NCBI GenBank assembly: GCA_020848545.1
Contig: JADLHZ010000013.1
Coordinates: 1-64,000, forward strand
DNA: 64,000 nucleotides
Origin: Deltaproteobacteria bacterium
Lineage (GTDB): Bacteria; Myxococcota; JADLHZ01
Direction of reading: 5' to 3'
The notes beneath the pieces were generated by a model. The model made no database searches. It was not told where the DNA came from and worked only from the letters and a program-made list of their open reading frames with translations. Each line of letters starts with the position of its first letter. The first letter of the stretch is position 1. The translations under genes and the position numbers were made by a program. Positions 31,262 to 40,216 of this stretch are shown here, in pieces.

Positions 31262-33946
31262 ATGTCGTTCTCTGTCCCGACAGATGCGACGAGTCGCACG
31301 CAGTGGCTCCAGCAAATGCAATCGGAGAACGGCGAGCGCCTCGATCTTTCCCGGGCGGCAGCGCTCGGCGTTCCCGCGGACGTCGCGACCGCGCTGCGCC
31401 GCGCGGACATCAACGGTGACGGCAACCTCAGTTGGCCCGACGTGTGGGCCGCGCTGCAGTCGACGCGACGCAGCACCGAGCCGACGGCCCTGGCCACCCC
31501 GCAAGGGCAACGCGGCGTCGCGGCCAACGGGCGCACGAGCGGCGCCGAGAGCGTGAGCTACGGCGGCCAGACCTTCCGTTTCCCGGCCGGTGCGCTGCGC
31601 GAGCCGCCGCGCGTGCAAAGCGACGGCGTGCACTTGCGCTTCTCTGACGGCACCGACGCCGTCGTCGCCAAAGAGGGCGAGCGCTGGAACATCACGATGG
31701 ATCGGCTGATCTACCATCCGAAGCTCCCGCCCGGCGCCACCATCGAGCTGCGTCCCATGGCCGCCGACCGTCCGAACGAGGGCTTTGCGCGCGGCCACGC
31801 GGTCGAGCTGCGCGCGGCGGGCGGCGCCTGGAGCGTCCTCGCCACGCCGAACGTGCGCGTCCATGCCCTCACGGATGATCCGATCATCACGCCGTCGAAC
31901 TTCGCGCCGGTGACCGCGCCGGGCGCGTCGCGCGTCGAGGTGACGACGATGCGGACGAGCGACGAGCGCTACACGCGGCTCAGCCTCACCTACCCGGATG
32001 GATCGCGGGCGCACCTCGATCTCCACCACGACCGCTACGTGCTCGTCGTCGGCGACGAGCGGCGCGTGATCATGCGCGAAGGCAACGAGATCCCACGCGA
32101 GCTGCGCCTCGAGCGTCCCGGCACGCTCACCATCGCCTCCGAGAATCCCACGCTGCTGGCCGCGAAGAGTGGCAACGGGCTGACGCCGGGGCCGATCGTC
32201 CGTCGTTACGAGCCTGCGCGCGCCGAGCCGACCGAGATTGATCTGCAAACCGCGCCGGCCCGCACCGCGCGCGTCAACGAAAGCATCGCCGCGATCCGAG
32301 GCGGTGACGCGGCCGCGACGAGCACGCTCGCCTCCGCGTACGCGGCCAAGCTGCACTCGGACTTCAGCATGATCACTGGCCCGGTCCATGATCGCGACAT
32401 GTCCCGCGCGTTCGGGCGCGACGCCGGCGCGGCGATCGCCGAGCTCGCGCGCACGAGCCCGAGCGCCGCCCGCGCTGCGCAAGCACGTTTCCTCGCCGAG
32501 GTCTCGGATGGTGCGACGCCGTTCGGCGCCGAAGCGTTGTCGGCAGTCGCGGTCGACGCCTATTTCCGCGCTCTCCTCGACGAGCCGAGCGCGTTGCCAC
32601 TGCTCGAAGCGACCGTCGCCATCCACCCGCGGCCCTTCTCGCTCTCTTTGACGCGGGCCGGCCACACCGAGCTCAACCGCGCGATCGACGCGCGTCTCGC
32701 GGCCAACGATCTCGACGGCGCTCGCCGCCTCGGGCTCTTTGGCGCCCGCACGCGCTCGGACGAGCCGACGCCGCTCATCACCGGAGGGACCCGCAGTGAC
32801 ACGGCGTACACTCTGAGCGCACCCGATGGCACGCGCATCCCGCTGCGTGGCCAGTCTGACCCGGCGGAGGTCCGCGCGTTTCGCGGGCTCGAGACAGCTC
32901 CGGGAGCGGTCGCCCACACCCGCGCGCATCAAATCGCGTTCAGCGCCGCGTTTCGCGCCAACGTCGCCGCGCTTCCGGAAGCCGCGCGCGCTCAATTCAA
33001 CGCGAGTGAGCTCGCGGCGGTGCCACCGACGCCCGAGGTCATGCAACGCTACTTCGCCGCGCGTTACGGCGGCCGCATGCCAGCGGCGATGAACGAGCTG
33101 CAAAACGAGCTCGGCGACTACATGCGTTGCGCCTTCGTGCACCCTGGCCTCGGCGTGCCGAACGATCTCGAGGTATGGAATTCGCGACAGCTTCCGCACG
33201 CCGCCGACGGCCGCTTGATCGGCGACTGCGTCGTCATGAACCGCGCGGTCGTACACATGCTTTCGGGGGTACCGGGCCTGCGCATGCGCGCGGCGATCGC
33301 CGATGGTCATTCGCGCTTGGTCGTCACGACGCCGGACGGCCAGAAGGGCTTCGTGCAGAGCAACGACGCGTTCTTCGCCTTGCCGGCGCGACCACCGGCG
33401 TTGCTCGCGCGCGTGATGAGCACGATCGAGCGTCATAGCGAGCTGCAAGTGCTCTTCGGAATGCCGGCGCCGCTGAGGCTCGGCGGTGAGCTGTCGACCG
33501 ACGACCCGAGCCTCGCGGCCGAAGCCGATGCGCGCTTCAAAGCCAGCCGCGGCGACGCGCATCAGGCGCTCGATGCGCTCACCGGCACGCAGCGTCGCTT
33601 GCGGAAAACCGGAAACGACGTCCGCCCGCTCATTCACCGCTTCGGAGCGTTCCGGGCCGACGCCGACGCCTTCTTCCTCAAGTGGAGCGCGACGCCGGTG
33701 CAAGAACGCGCCGCCCTCGACGGCGAGCGCGAGACGCTGAACCGCCGCTACTTGGGCCTCATGCGCGAGGTCCAGGCGCTGCCCCGCGATCCGAGCGCGA
33801 TGGCCGCGTTCGTCCGCGACTTGAAGACGGAAGGACGCATGTTCAACGTCGGCTCGGGACGCGACTTTCTCGCGGGCGAGCAACGCACCCGCGGGGCGCC
33901 TGTCGGACATGTGATGTCCGAGGGGCACGGCATCTTCCACTTGTAG
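31262..33946 (+). CDS. EF-hand plus transglutaminase-like protein
   Basis: This is an 894-residue protein without a signal peptide. An N-terminal EF-hand-like loop, DINGDGNLSWPD (about residues 49-60), resembles dockerin-type calcium loops. The middle (100-600) is unrecognised. At 650-710 the order Cys656 (IGDCVVMNRAVVHML), His683 (IADGHSRLVV) and Asp702 (FVQSNDAFF) fits the Cys-His-Asp triad of transglutaminase/papain-like enzymes. A helical tail follows. The gene stands alone, divergent from lon and followed by a repeat-rich gap. The calcium loop and the triad are direct readings; the enzymatic activity is inference. Substrate and location are unknown. Confidence 0.65.
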   Translation: MSFSVPTDATSRTQWLQQMQSENGERLDLSRAAALGVPADVATALRRADINGDGNLSWPDVWAALQSTRRSTEPTALATPQGQRGVAANGRTSGAESVSYGGQTFRFPAGALREPPRVQSDGVHLRFSDGTDAVVAKEGERWNITMDRLIYHPKLPPGATIELRPMAADRPNEGFARGHAVELRAAGGAWSVLATPNVRVHALTDDPIITPSNFAPVTAPGASRVEVTTMRTSDERYTRLSLTYPDGSRAHLDLHHDRYVLVVGDERRVIMREGNEIPRELRLERPGTLTIASENPTLLAAKSGNGLTPGPIVRRYEPARAEPTEIDLQTAPARTARVNESIAAIRGGDAAATSTLASAYAAKLHSDFSMITGPVHDRDMSRAFGRDAGAAIAELARTSPSAARAAQARFLAEVSDGATPFGAEALSAVAVDAYFRALLDEPSALPLLEATVAIHPRPFSLSLTRAGHTELNRAIDARLAANDLDGARRLGLFGARTRSDEPTPLITGGTRSDTAYTLSAPDGTRIPLRGQSDPAEVRAFRGLETAPGAVAHTRAHQIAFSAAFRANVAALPEAARAQFNASELAAVPPTPEVMQRYFAARYGGRMPAAMNELQNELGDYMRCAFVHPGLGVPNDLEVWNSRQLPHAADGRLIGDCVVMNRAVVHMLSGVPGLRMRAAIADGHSRLVVTTPDGQKGFVQSNDAFFALPARPPALLARVMSTIERHSELQVLFGMPAPLRLGGELSTDDPSLAAEADARFKASRGDAHQALDALTGTQRRLRKTGNDVRPLIHRFGAFRADADAFFLKWSATPVQERAALDGERETLNRRYLGLMREVQALPRDPSAMAAFVRDLKTEGRMFNVGSGRDFLAGEQRTRGAPVGHVMSEGHGIFHL

Positions 33947-33950
33947 TCGC

Positions 33951-34010
33951 GGTCGCCTGGGTCCGAATGACCCAGTCTGGTGAGGACCCTGGGTTCTTCC
34001 GACCCTGGGT
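33951..34010. repeat. GGTCC/GGGTC palindromic repeat cluster
   Basis: A perfect 7-bp stem, CTGGGTC/GACCCAG, with a CGAAT loop spans 33957-33975. The 10-mer GACCCTGGGT then occurs twice, at 33985-33994 and 34001-34010. GGTCGCCTGGG and GAATGACC are shared with the interval at 37198-37284. It follows the stop of the 894-residue protein and could end or stabilise its transcript. Confidence 0.55.
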
Positions 34011-34129
34011 GACCGTGAGAGCAACCCCCACATTTCTCCTCGAAAACTCAGAACTATCGCTCGCTTGGGGGCATGCGCGGGATTGGCCGCAAACCTGCGG
34101 TTATCGCCACAAATCCAGAGGAGGTCATC

Positions 34130-34372
34130 GTGAACGCCGCCAAGATTCTCGAGCTCGACGCAAGAGGTTTCATGTGTCCGCGGCCGATCATCGAGCTCGC
34201 GAAGCTGCGCCGCAAGACGACTGAGCCATGCCACGTTCATATCGTCGCCGACGATCTTGCGTTCGAAAGTGACGTCGCGGCTTGGTGTGAGACGACGGGC
34301 AACACCCTCCTCACAGTCGAGCACTTGGGCGACGGCGTTCACGCGACGATCGACTTCAAGGCACGGTCATGA
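34130..34372 (+). CDS. tusA: TusA-family sulfur carrier
   Basis: This is an 80-residue protein with the family signature ELDARGFMCPRPIIELAKLR; the Cys of CPxP carries persulfide sulfur between partners. The length fits TusA exactly when started at GTG 34130, five bases after AGAGGAGG; an upstream ATG at 34073 would add an unrelated extension. It overlaps the next gene by ATGA. Together with the two DsrE-type genes downstream it forms a sulfur-relay operon. Whether it serves tRNA thiolation, molybdenum cofactor or sulfur oxidation cannot be told from the window. Confidence 0.88.
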   Translation: MNAAKILELDARGFMCPRPIIELAKLRRKTTEPCHVHIVADDLAFESDVAAWCETTGNTLLTVEHLGDGVHATIDFKARS

Positions 34373-34902
34373 ACGCGCTGGCTTTGCGCACCCCTCTTGG
34401 CAACACAGAAGCGCACCAAGGCGCGGCGGCGAAGCAGGCGTTGTCGATCGTTTGCTTCAGCGGCGAATGGGACAAGCTGTTCGCAGCCTTCACCATCGCC
34501 AACGGCGCGCTGGCCATGGGCAAAGACGTACATGTCTTCATCACATTCTGGGCGACTGCCGCCTTCGATGCGCCACAGGGCTCGAAACCATCGCTGATGG
34601 AACGCGTACGGCGTTGGTTTTTGCGCCCGGGACCCGATGCCGCGCCGTTGTCGAAGCTGAACTTCTTCGGGTTTGGCCGCGCCCTCGTGTCGATGTTCAT
34701 GAAGAAACATGGCGTCGAATCGCTGCCGACGCTCATCGACGAAGCAAAACAACTCGGCGTTCACCTGTACTACTGCGACATGTCGATGCGCCTGCTCGGC
34801 TACCAGCCCAAGAACTTCCCGCTTGGCGAGCGCGACACGCTGTGCGGCGTTGCGACGTTTCTTCGCGTCACTGAAAAATGCCAACAGACCCTCTTCATAT
34901 GA
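34369..34902 (+). CDS. DsrE/DsrF/DrsH-like family protein
   Basis: This is a 177-residue protein with the DsrE fold: LSIVCFSGEWDKLFAAFTIA, the strand VHVFITFWATAAF and the conserved Cys in LGVHLYYCDMSMRLLG. A basic insert (MERVRRWFLRPG) lies mid-protein and could be a surface or membrane-contact loop. Family members accept and pass persulfide sulfur or act as structural subunits in relay complexes. It overlaps tusA by four bases. The next gene begins 11 bases after its stop, so all should be translated from one message. Confidence 0.82.
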   Translation: MNALALRTPLGNTEAHQGAAAKQALSIVCFSGEWDKLFAAFTIANGALAMGKDVHVFITFWATAAFDAPQGSKPSLMERVRRWFLRPGPDAAPLSKLNFFGFGRALVSMFMKKHGVESLPTLIDEAKQLGVHLYYCDMSMRLLGYQPKNFPLGERDTLCGVATFLRVTEKCQQTLFI

Positions 34903-34912
34903 AAGGTGCCCT

Positions 34913-35299
34913 ATGAACACGAAACATGTCGACGTGGTCGTCGTCATCACGACCGGAAAGTCCGACCGAGGAATGCGCGCAACGATCGCGCTCGGCTGGG
35001 CATGCACGGCCTTGGCCCTCGGCAAGACAGTCAGCGTTTTCCTCACGATGGACGGAGCCACCTGGGCCGCGCGCGGCGCCGCCGACGGGGTGCAAGTCGA
35101 AGGCTTCGAGCCCATCCACGCCTACCTCGAGCAGTTCTTTTCGCTCGGGGGCGAGCTGCTCGTGTGCGCGCCGTGCACGAAGTTCTATTGCGGGCGGCGA
35201 GACGGGCAAGAGAACGCGCTGATTCCTGGCGTGCGAATCGCCGGCCTTTCGAGCGTCGTTAGCCTTGCCGGCACACAGACGCAGGTCATCACCTTCTAG
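34913..35299 (+). CDS. DsrE-family sulfur-relay protein
   Basis: This is a 128-residue DsrE-like protein. DVVVVITTGKSDRGMRATIAL and VSVFLTMDGATWAARG mark the fold. The conserved Cys region is LVCAPCTKFYCGRRDGQ, with CxxC plus a third Cys, suitable for persulfide transfer. The ATG at 34913 follows AAAGGTG. It is the third gene of the tusA operon, 11 bases after the previous stop and 13 before the next start. Direct exchange of sulfur with the TusA protein is inferred from linkage. Confidence 0.82.
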   Translation: MNTKHVDVVVVITTGKSDRGMRATIALGWACTALALGKTVSVFLTMDGATWAARGAADGVQVEGFEPIHAYLEQFFSLGGELLVCAPCTKFYCGRRDGQENALIPGVRIAGLSSVVSLAGTQTQVITF

Positions 35300-35312
35300 C
35301 CAGGAGACGTTT

Positions 35313-35792
35313 GTGGCGACACCGCTCCCCGAGCATGACCGCACCGCCTGGCTGGAGCGAGAGGTCGAACGCTTACAGCGATTGACTAAACGACTCGCGC
35401 AAGTGGGCGCCTCCTCAGCAGAGTCGCTCTTGACGCTCGAAGATCGGGGCGATCGCTTGACGGCCGTGAATTCTTCGCTGGCTGCGGCCAACGCGAGAAG
35501 CAGCGAGCTCGTCGCCGAGATCATTGTGAAGAACGATCAGATCCGCGAGCTCAACGTCGCCTTGTCGGCGTCGAATGCGCGAGCGGCCGAAGTCGTCGCG
35601 CAGCTCGAAGAAGCCCTGCTGCAAATCAAGACGCTCACAGGCATCATTCCCATTTGCATGCATTGTCACAAGATCAGGGACGCGCAGAGCGACTGGGGCA
35701 AGCTCGAGAAATACATCGAGGAACACAGCGATGCGCATTTCAGCCACGGCATTTGCCCGGCTTGCCTGGACGAACACCATTCCGGTGCGTGA
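35313..35792 (+). CDS. Coiled-coil protein with C-terminal Cys4 motif
   Basis: This is a 159-residue protein starting at GTG 35313, seven bases after AGGAG. Residues about 10-105 form a long coiled coil (LEREVERLQRLTKRLAQV, then VKNDQIRELNVALSASNA). The tail carries IPICMHCHKIRD and, about 35 residues on, FSHGICPACLDEH. This two-CxxC module is best known at the C terminus of PAS/GAF/receiver signalling proteins; here it stands without any sensor domain. Zinc or redox sensing is plausible. Its place in a TusA-DsrE operon suggests it reports on or scaffolds the sulfur relay. Confidence 0.72.
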   Translation: MATPLPEHDRTAWLEREVERLQRLTKRLAQVGASSAESLLTLEDRGDRLTAVNSSLAAANARSSELVAEIIVKNDQIRELNVALSASNARAAEVVAQLEEALLQIKTLTGIIPICMHCHKIRDAQSDWGKLEKYIEEHSDAHFSHGICPACLDEHHSGA

Positions 35793-35806
35793 AGGCGCGC
35801 AAAGCA

Positions 35807-35818
35807 CCTCCTAGGAGG
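35807..35818. repeat. 12-bp palindrome between convergent stops
   Basis: CCTCCTAGGAGG is a perfect palindrome that includes the clpX stop codon (TAG on the minus strand). It lies in the 18-base gap between the convergent coiled-coil gene and clpX. Without a loop or T-tract it is a weak terminator candidate. Confidence 0.35.
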
Positions 35819-37064
35819 CTTCGGCGGTCTTTTCGTAGACGAGCAGCGGCGTCTCTTTTTTCGTGATGGTCTCTTCGCTGACGACCACTTCCTTGATGCC
35901 CTTCTTCGACGGGATGTCGTACATCACGTCTAGCATCGAGCCTTCGAGGATCGCGCGCAGGCCGCGGGCGCCGGCTTTTCGCTTCAGCGCTTCCTTGGCC
36001 ACGGCCGAGAGGGCGCTGTCCGTGAACTTCAAGCTGACGCCGTCCATCTCGAGCAGGCGGCGGTACTGCTTGACGAGCGCGTTCTTCGGCTCAACCAAGA
36101 TCTTGATGAGCGCCGCTTCGTCGAGCTCGGTCAGCGTGGCAATAATCGGCAAGCGCCCGATGAACTCCGGGATCATGCCGAACTTCAGCAAGTCTTCCGG
36201 CTGAATGTCCGCCAGCATCTCGCCGAGGCGCTTCTCATCGCGCTTGCGCACTTCGGCGCCGAAGCCGAGCGACTTCTTCGACATGCGCCGGCCGATGATC
36301 TCTTCGATGCCGCCGAAGGCGCCGCCGCAGATGAACAAGATGTTCGTGGTGTCGACCTGGATGAACTCCTGCTGCGGGTGCTTGCGACCACCCTTCGGCG
36401 GGACGTTCGCCACCGTGCCTTCGATGATCTTCAAGAGCGCCTGCTGCACACCCTCGCCGCTGACATCGCGCGTGATCGACGGGTTCTCGCCCTTCCTCGC
36501 GATCTTGTCGATCTCGTCGATGTAAATGATGCCGCGTTGCGCCCGCTCGACGTCGCCGTCGGCGTTTTGCAGGAGCGAGACGATGATGTTCTCGACGTCT
36601 TCGCCGACGTAGCCGGCCTCGGTGAGGCAGGTCGCGTCCGCGATGGCAAACGGCACGTTCAAGATGCGCGCGAGGGTCTGCGCGAGCAGCGTCTTGCCGG
36701 AGCCGGTCGGCCCAAGCAGCAAGATGTTCGACTTCTGAATCTCGACGTCATCCGGCGCCGACTTCGAGTTGATGCGCTTGTAGTGGTTGTGAACGGCAAC
36801 CGAGAGGATCTTCTTGGCGCGCTCCTGGCCGACCACATATTGGTCGAGGATCGCCTTGATCTCGCTCGGGCGCGGAATGACGAGCTTCCCAGACTGCTGC
36901 TGCTCTTCCTTCTCGATCTCTTCGGCGATGATGTCGTTGCAGAGCCCGATGCACTCGTCGCAAATGTAGACGGTCGGGCCGGCGATGAGCTTTTTGACCT
37001 CTTTCTGGCTTTTTCCGCAGAATGAGCACGAAAGGCTGCCGTGGTCGCGTTGTCCTTTATCCAA
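35811..37064 (-). CDS. clpX: ClpX, ATPase subunit of Clp protease
   Basis: This is a 417-residue AAA+ unfoldase. The N-terminal zinc-binding domain carries [11 protein letters not shown] and [10 protein letters not shown]. Walker A is [14 protein letters not shown], Walker [12 protein letters not shown], and the pore loop lies in the [10 protein letters not shown] region. The ClpP-binding loop is expected in the [13 protein letters not shown] region. It delivers tagged substrates to ClpP in the cytoplasm. It is last in the minus-strand order tig-clpP-clpP-clpX. The 222-base gap from clpP contains palindromic repeats, so a separate promoter is possible. Confidence 0.97.
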   Translation of the reverse strand: MDKGQRDHGSLSCSFCGKSQKEVKKLIAGPTVYICDECIGLCNDIIAEEIEKEEQQQSGKLVIPRPSEIKAILDQYVVGQERAKKILSVAVHNHYKRINSKSAPDDVEIQKSNILLLGPTGSGKTLLAQTLARILNVPFAIADATCLTEAGYVGEDVENIIVSLLQNADGDVERAQRGIIYIDEIDKIARKGENPSITRDVSGEGVQQALLKIIEGTVANVPPKGGRKHPQQEFIQVDTTNILFICGGAFGGIEEIIGRRMSKKSLGFGAEVRKRDEKRLGEMLADIQPEDLLKFGMIPEFIGRLPIIATLTELDEAALIKILVEPKNALVKQYRRLLEMDGVSLKFTDSALSAVAKEALKRKAGARGLRAILEGSMLDVMYDIPSKKGIKEVVVSEETITKKETPLLVYEKTAEAS

Positions 37065-37197
37065 GGCGAATGCCTCCTAGCTGGGGAATATAACCGTAGC
37101 TTAGCGACTTGGCTACCAGGGGCCGCAAAAACGTCAAAGAAGACGAAAGTGACACAGTTGTACGATGCGGCGCGCGAGGTCCCGGTGCGCGCCACGC

Positions 37198-37284
37198 GGT
37201 CCCAGGGACCCTATGAATGACCGGTGCGATCGGGTGCGAATGGGAACGAGGGTCGCCTGGGGTTCTGCACGGGTCCCAGGGACT
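37198..37284. repeat. GGTCCCAGGGACC repeats in clpX-clpP gap
   Basis: GGTCCCAGGGACC at 37198-37210 and GGTCCCAGGGACT at 37272-37284 are near-perfect 13-bp palindromes in direct orientation. The second ends two bases before the clpP stop. Between them lie GAATGACC and GGTCGCCTGGG, both shared with 33951-34010. They belong to the same element family as the inverted repeat at 38614-38688. Confidence 0.6.
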
Positions 37285-37286
37285 GA

Positions 37287-37931
37287 CTACTTGTCCTTCG
37301 CGGCCTCGATCTTCGGCCGTTGCAGCATGACCTCGTCGACGAGACCGTATTCCTTCGCCTCGGCCGCGCTCATGAAGAAGTCGCGCTCGGCGTCTTTGGT
37401 CACCTTCTCGGGCGTCTGGCCGCTGTGCTTCGCCAAGATCTCGTTGAGCGTCTTCTTCATCTTGGCGATTTCCAAGGCGTGAATCTGAATGTCGGTCGCC
37501 TGGCCCCGGAAGCCGCCGCTCGGCTGGTGGATCATGATCCGGCTGTTCGGCAACGCGAAGCGCTTACCCTTGCGACCCGCCGCCAAAAGGACGGCGCCCA
37601 TCGACGCCGCCTGGCCGAGGCAAAGCGTCGACACCGGCGACTTCAGGTACTGAATCGTGTCGTAGATCGCGAGGCCGGCGGTGACGCTGCCGCCCGGGCT
37701 GTTGATGTAGAAATTGATCTCTTTCTCGGGATCTTCCGACTCCAAGAAGAGAAACTGGGCGACGATGATGTTGGCGACGTCGTCGTTCACCTCGGTGCCG
37801 AGGAAGACGATGCGGTCTTTCAACAAACGCGACCAAATATCGTAGGCGCGCTCGCCGCGATGCGTCTGCTCGAGCACGCGCGGGATGTAGAAGTTCGCTT
37901 GGACGTCAGGTGGGGCGGTATCACGCGGCAT
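37287..37931 (-). CDS. clpP: ClpP protease subunit (canonical copy)
   Basis: This is a 214-residue serine protease subunit of the ClpXP chamber. Catalytic Ser is in [11 protein letters not shown], His in IMIHQPSGG and Asp in [10 protein letters not shown]. The N terminus [20 protein letters not shown] matches typical ClpP processing-site sequences. GAGGAA lies seven bases before the ATG. The second copy, 28 bases upstream (37960-38565), is highly similar in the body but differs at the N terminus, so hetero-tetradecamers are possible. Confidence 0.95.
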   Translation of the reverse strand: MPRDTAPPDVQANFYIPRVLEQTHRGERAYDIWSRLLKDRIVFLGTEVNDDVANIIVAQFLFLESEDPEKEINFYINSPGGSVTAGLAIYDTIQYLKSPVSTLCLGQAASMGAVLLAAGRKGKRFALPNSRIMIHQPSGGFRGQATDIQIHALEIAKMKKTLNEILAKHSGQTPEKVTKDAERDFFMSAAEAKEYGLVDEVMLQRPKIEAAKDK

Positions 37932-37959
37932 GGTGGTCTTCCTCGTCGTATTCGTCGGT

Positions 37960-38565
37960 CTACATCGTTCGGGGGCGCGACATCACTTCGTCGATCAGCC
38001 CGTATTCTTTGGCGTCTTGCGCGCTCATGAAGAAATCGCGTTCGGCGTCTTGCTCGACTTTGCTCACCGGCTGACCGCTGTGCTTCGACAAGATGCCGTT
38101 CAGCTGCTTCTTGATCTTGTCGATCTCGCGCGCTTGGATCTCGATGTCAGTCGCTTGACCCTGAAAGCCGCCGCTCGGCTGGTGGATCATGATGCGGCTG
38201 TTCGGCAGCGCGAAGCGGCGCCCCTTTTTGCCGGCGGTCAGGAGCACCGCGCCCATCGACGCCGCTTGCCCGAGGCAGAGCGTGGAGATCGGCGCACGCA
38301 TGTACTGCATGGTGTCGTAGATAGCGAGGCCGGCGGTCACGCTGCCGCCCGGGCTGTTGATGTAGAAGTTGATCTCTTTCTCGGGGTCTTCCGACTCGAG
38401 CACGAGAAACTGCGCCACGATGAGGTTGGCGACGGCGTCGTCGACCGGCGTGCCAAGAAAGACGATGCGGTCTTTCAGTAAGCGAGACCAGAGATCGTAC
38501 TGATAGATCCCGCGCGGGCTCTCTTCGTAAACGTCGGGGACGAAGTGGTTGGCTTGTATACGCAT
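37960..38565 (-). CDS. ClpP protease subunit (second copy)
   Basis: This is a 201-residue ClpP paralogue with an intact triad: Ser in [11 protein letters not shown], His in IMIHQPSGG and Asp in [10 protein letters not shown]. Its N terminus ([22 protein letters not shown]) departs from the usual VLEQTxRGER form. This is the axial gate region, so gating or ClpX contact may differ. The ATG at 38565 has no clear ribosome-binding site; the frame extends upstream but through non-conserved sequence. It sits between tig and the canonical clpP. Confidence 0.93.
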   Translation of the reverse strand: MRIQANHFVPDVYEESPRGIYQYDLWSRLLKDRIVFLGTPVDDAVANLIVAQFLVLESEDPEKEINFYINSPGGSVTAGLAIYDTMQYMRAPISTLCLGQAASMGAVLLTAGKKGRRFALPNSRIMIHQPSGGFQGQATDIEIQAREIDKIKKQLNGILSKHSGQPVSKVEQDAERDFFMSAQDAKEYGLIDEVMSRPRTM

Positions 38566-38613
38566 CGCCGGGGCAACATGGACACGGAGCGAGATCGAGT
38601 CAACTGCCGAAAC

Positions 38614-38688
38614 AGTCCCAGGGACCATTTCGTTTGGTCAAAGCGAACGGGCCTGCGGTGGTGTGCGCTTGAAATGGTCCCTGGGACT
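38614..38688. repeat. Perfect 18-bp inverted repeat after tig
   Basis: The left arm AGTCCCAGGGACCATTTC (38614-38631) is exactly repeated in inverse at 38671-38688, with a 39-base spacer. The right arm abuts the tig stop codon at 38688-38690. Each arm starts with the GTCCCAGGGAC palindrome found twice downstream of clpP. The whole can fold into a cruciform or a long mRNA hairpin between tig and clpP. Confidence 0.75.
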
Positions 38689-40013
38689 CACCTCAGCTGG
38701 CGCTCTTCCACCGGCAGCGGCTCACCGTCACTCACGTCCGCCGCGGCGATCAGCATGTCGAGCACCTTCTCGTCGATGAGCTGCAGACGGAGCGCCTCTT
38801 TGCGCTGCGGATCGGCGTAGGCGGCCCGCACGCGCGTCACGTCCTGCTTCGACATCTCGGCGAAGCTCTCGATCTGCTTGTCGACGTCCTCTTCGCTGAC
38901 GTCGAGCGTCTCGGCCTTGGCGACCTCGGCGAGGAGCAAGCCGCCGCGCACGATGCGCTCGGCCTTCGGGCGGTACGTGCCGATCAACTGCTCGACGTCG
39001 GCGGTGTCGAGGTCGTAGCGCATGCCTTCCGACTGCAGGCGGCGCAGCGCCTCGCGCAGGATGTTCATCGACTGCTCGCGCACGAGCGACTCCGGCACCT
39101 CGAAGTCGTGCTTCTTGATCAGCTCGTCGAGCACCTGGTCGCGCAGCTTGTTGCGCACGCGCATATTCTGAACGACCGTCAGCGAATTCTTGAGCGCCGC
39201 CTTCATCGCGTCGACCGACTCGTAGCCGGCGTCCTTGGCGAGCTCGTCGTCGACGGCCGGCAGCTCGAGCTTCTTGATGCTCTTCACGACGACGCGAAAG
39301 TTGATGTTCTTCTCGTGCAGCTCGGCCGCCGGGCCTTCCTTCGGATAGACGAGGTCGAAGCTGCGCAGGTCGCCGACCTTCTGGCCGATGAGCTTCTCGG
39401 TGAAGCCCGGCAGCACGCGATCCGGCCCGATCTCGACGAGCTCTTCCTTCACCGTCAGCTCCGGCACCGGACCGGCCAGCGTATTCGCCTCGATGTCGAG
39501 CGTGACGTAGTCCTTCTCCTCGACGAAGTCGCGGATCATCACCGGCACGAGCTGCGCGGCGGTCATGCGGAAACGCTCGATCTCCTTGTCGACCTCGGCG
39601 TCCGAGACCTCGACCTTCGGCTTCACCAGCTTCAAGCCCTTGTAGCCGTCGATCTTGATCTCCGGCCGCACCTCGAAGCGCAGCGAGAAGTCGAAGGCGC
39701 GGCCGTTCTCGAGCTTCTGCGTCTCGGCCGGCGCCGGCGGCTCGACGGGCCCCACCGGCAGCACCTTGTGCTCGACCATCGCCGTCTTCAACCCGCTCTC
39801 CATCAGCTCCTGCAAGACCTCGTTCTTGATCTCGCTGCCGTACCGACCTTGGATCACCGAATCCGGTGCCTTGCCGGGGCGAAAGCCTTGCACGGACACT
39901 TGCTCGTTCACTTGCCGCGTCTTCTTCTTGAAGGTCTTCGAGACTTCATCCTCGGAGAACTTCACCTTCACTTCGCGGCGAACGGCGCTGAGATTCACGA
40001 GCTCGGTCTGCAT
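38688..40013 (-). CDS. tig: Trigger factor
   Basis: This is a 441-residue ribosome-bound chaperone and prolyl isomerase. The N-terminal ribosome-binding domain includes the signature region VSVQGFRPGKAPDSVI (GFRxGKxP). A central FKBP-type domain (about 160-245) and a helical C-terminal chaperone domain follow. ATG 40013 lies 11 bases from AGGAG; GTG 40019, two codons upstream, is at the better spacing of five and may be the true start. It leads the run tig-clpP-clpP-clpX, coupling folding and degradation functions, with a palindromic element separating it from clpP. Confidence 0.95.
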   Translation of the reverse strand: MQTELVNLSAVRREVKVKFSEDEVSKTFKKKTRQVNEQVSVQGFRPGKAPDSVIQGRYGSEIKNEVLQELMESGLKTAMVEHKVLPVGPVEPPAPAETQKLENGRAFDFSLRFEVRPEIKIDGYKGLKLVKPKVEVSDAEVDKEIERFRMTAAQLVPVMIRDFVEEKDYVTLDIEANTLAGPVPELTVKEELVEIGPDRVLPGFTEKLIGQKVGDLRSFDLVYPKEGPAAELHEKNINFRVVVKSIKKLELPAVDDELAKDAGYESVDAMKAALKNSLTVVQNMRVRNKLRDQVLDELIKKHDFEVPESLVREQSMNILREALRRLQSEGMRYDLDTADVEQLIGTYRPKAERIVRGGLLLAEVAKAETLDVSEEDVDKQIESFAEMSKQDVTRVRAAYADPQRKEALRLQLIDEKVLDMLIAAADVSDGEPLPVEERQLR

Positions 40014-40058
40014 GGTCACGTTGTCTCCTGCTGTTGCTTTCGTCCGAAAAGCCGCCCG

Positions 40059-40140
40059 TGCGAGGAGGGGGACTCGAACCCCCACAGGTTACCCTGGTGG
40101 CTTCTAAGACCACTGCGTCTACCAATTCCGCCATCCTCGC
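40059..40140 (-). tRNA. tRNA-Leu (anticodon UAG)
   Basis: This is an 82-base cloverleaf with a class II variable arm. The acceptor GCGAGGA pairs with TCCTCGC and the discriminator is A. The D-arm contains AATTGGTAGACGC, the anticodon loop is CTTAGAA (UAG), and the T-arm contains GGTTCGAGTCCCC. The 3' CCA is not encoded. It lies just upstream of tig on the same strand. Confidence 0.95.
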
Positions 40141-40216
40141 GGCGCGCGGAGGCACGGGCGCATATGCCAGTCAAACAACGGCGTCAATTTGCTTCGTTCG
40201 TTTGGTGAGGCGGCGG

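Noticed and set aside
34085-34098. Sigma-54 promoter upstream of tusA (GG-N10-GC)
   Set aside because: Only the minimal GG and GC pairs fit, which occurs often by chance at this GC content.
37198-38688. CRISPR array
   Set aside because: The repeats are palindromic, few, irregularly spaced and have no spacer-repeat periodicity or cas genes.
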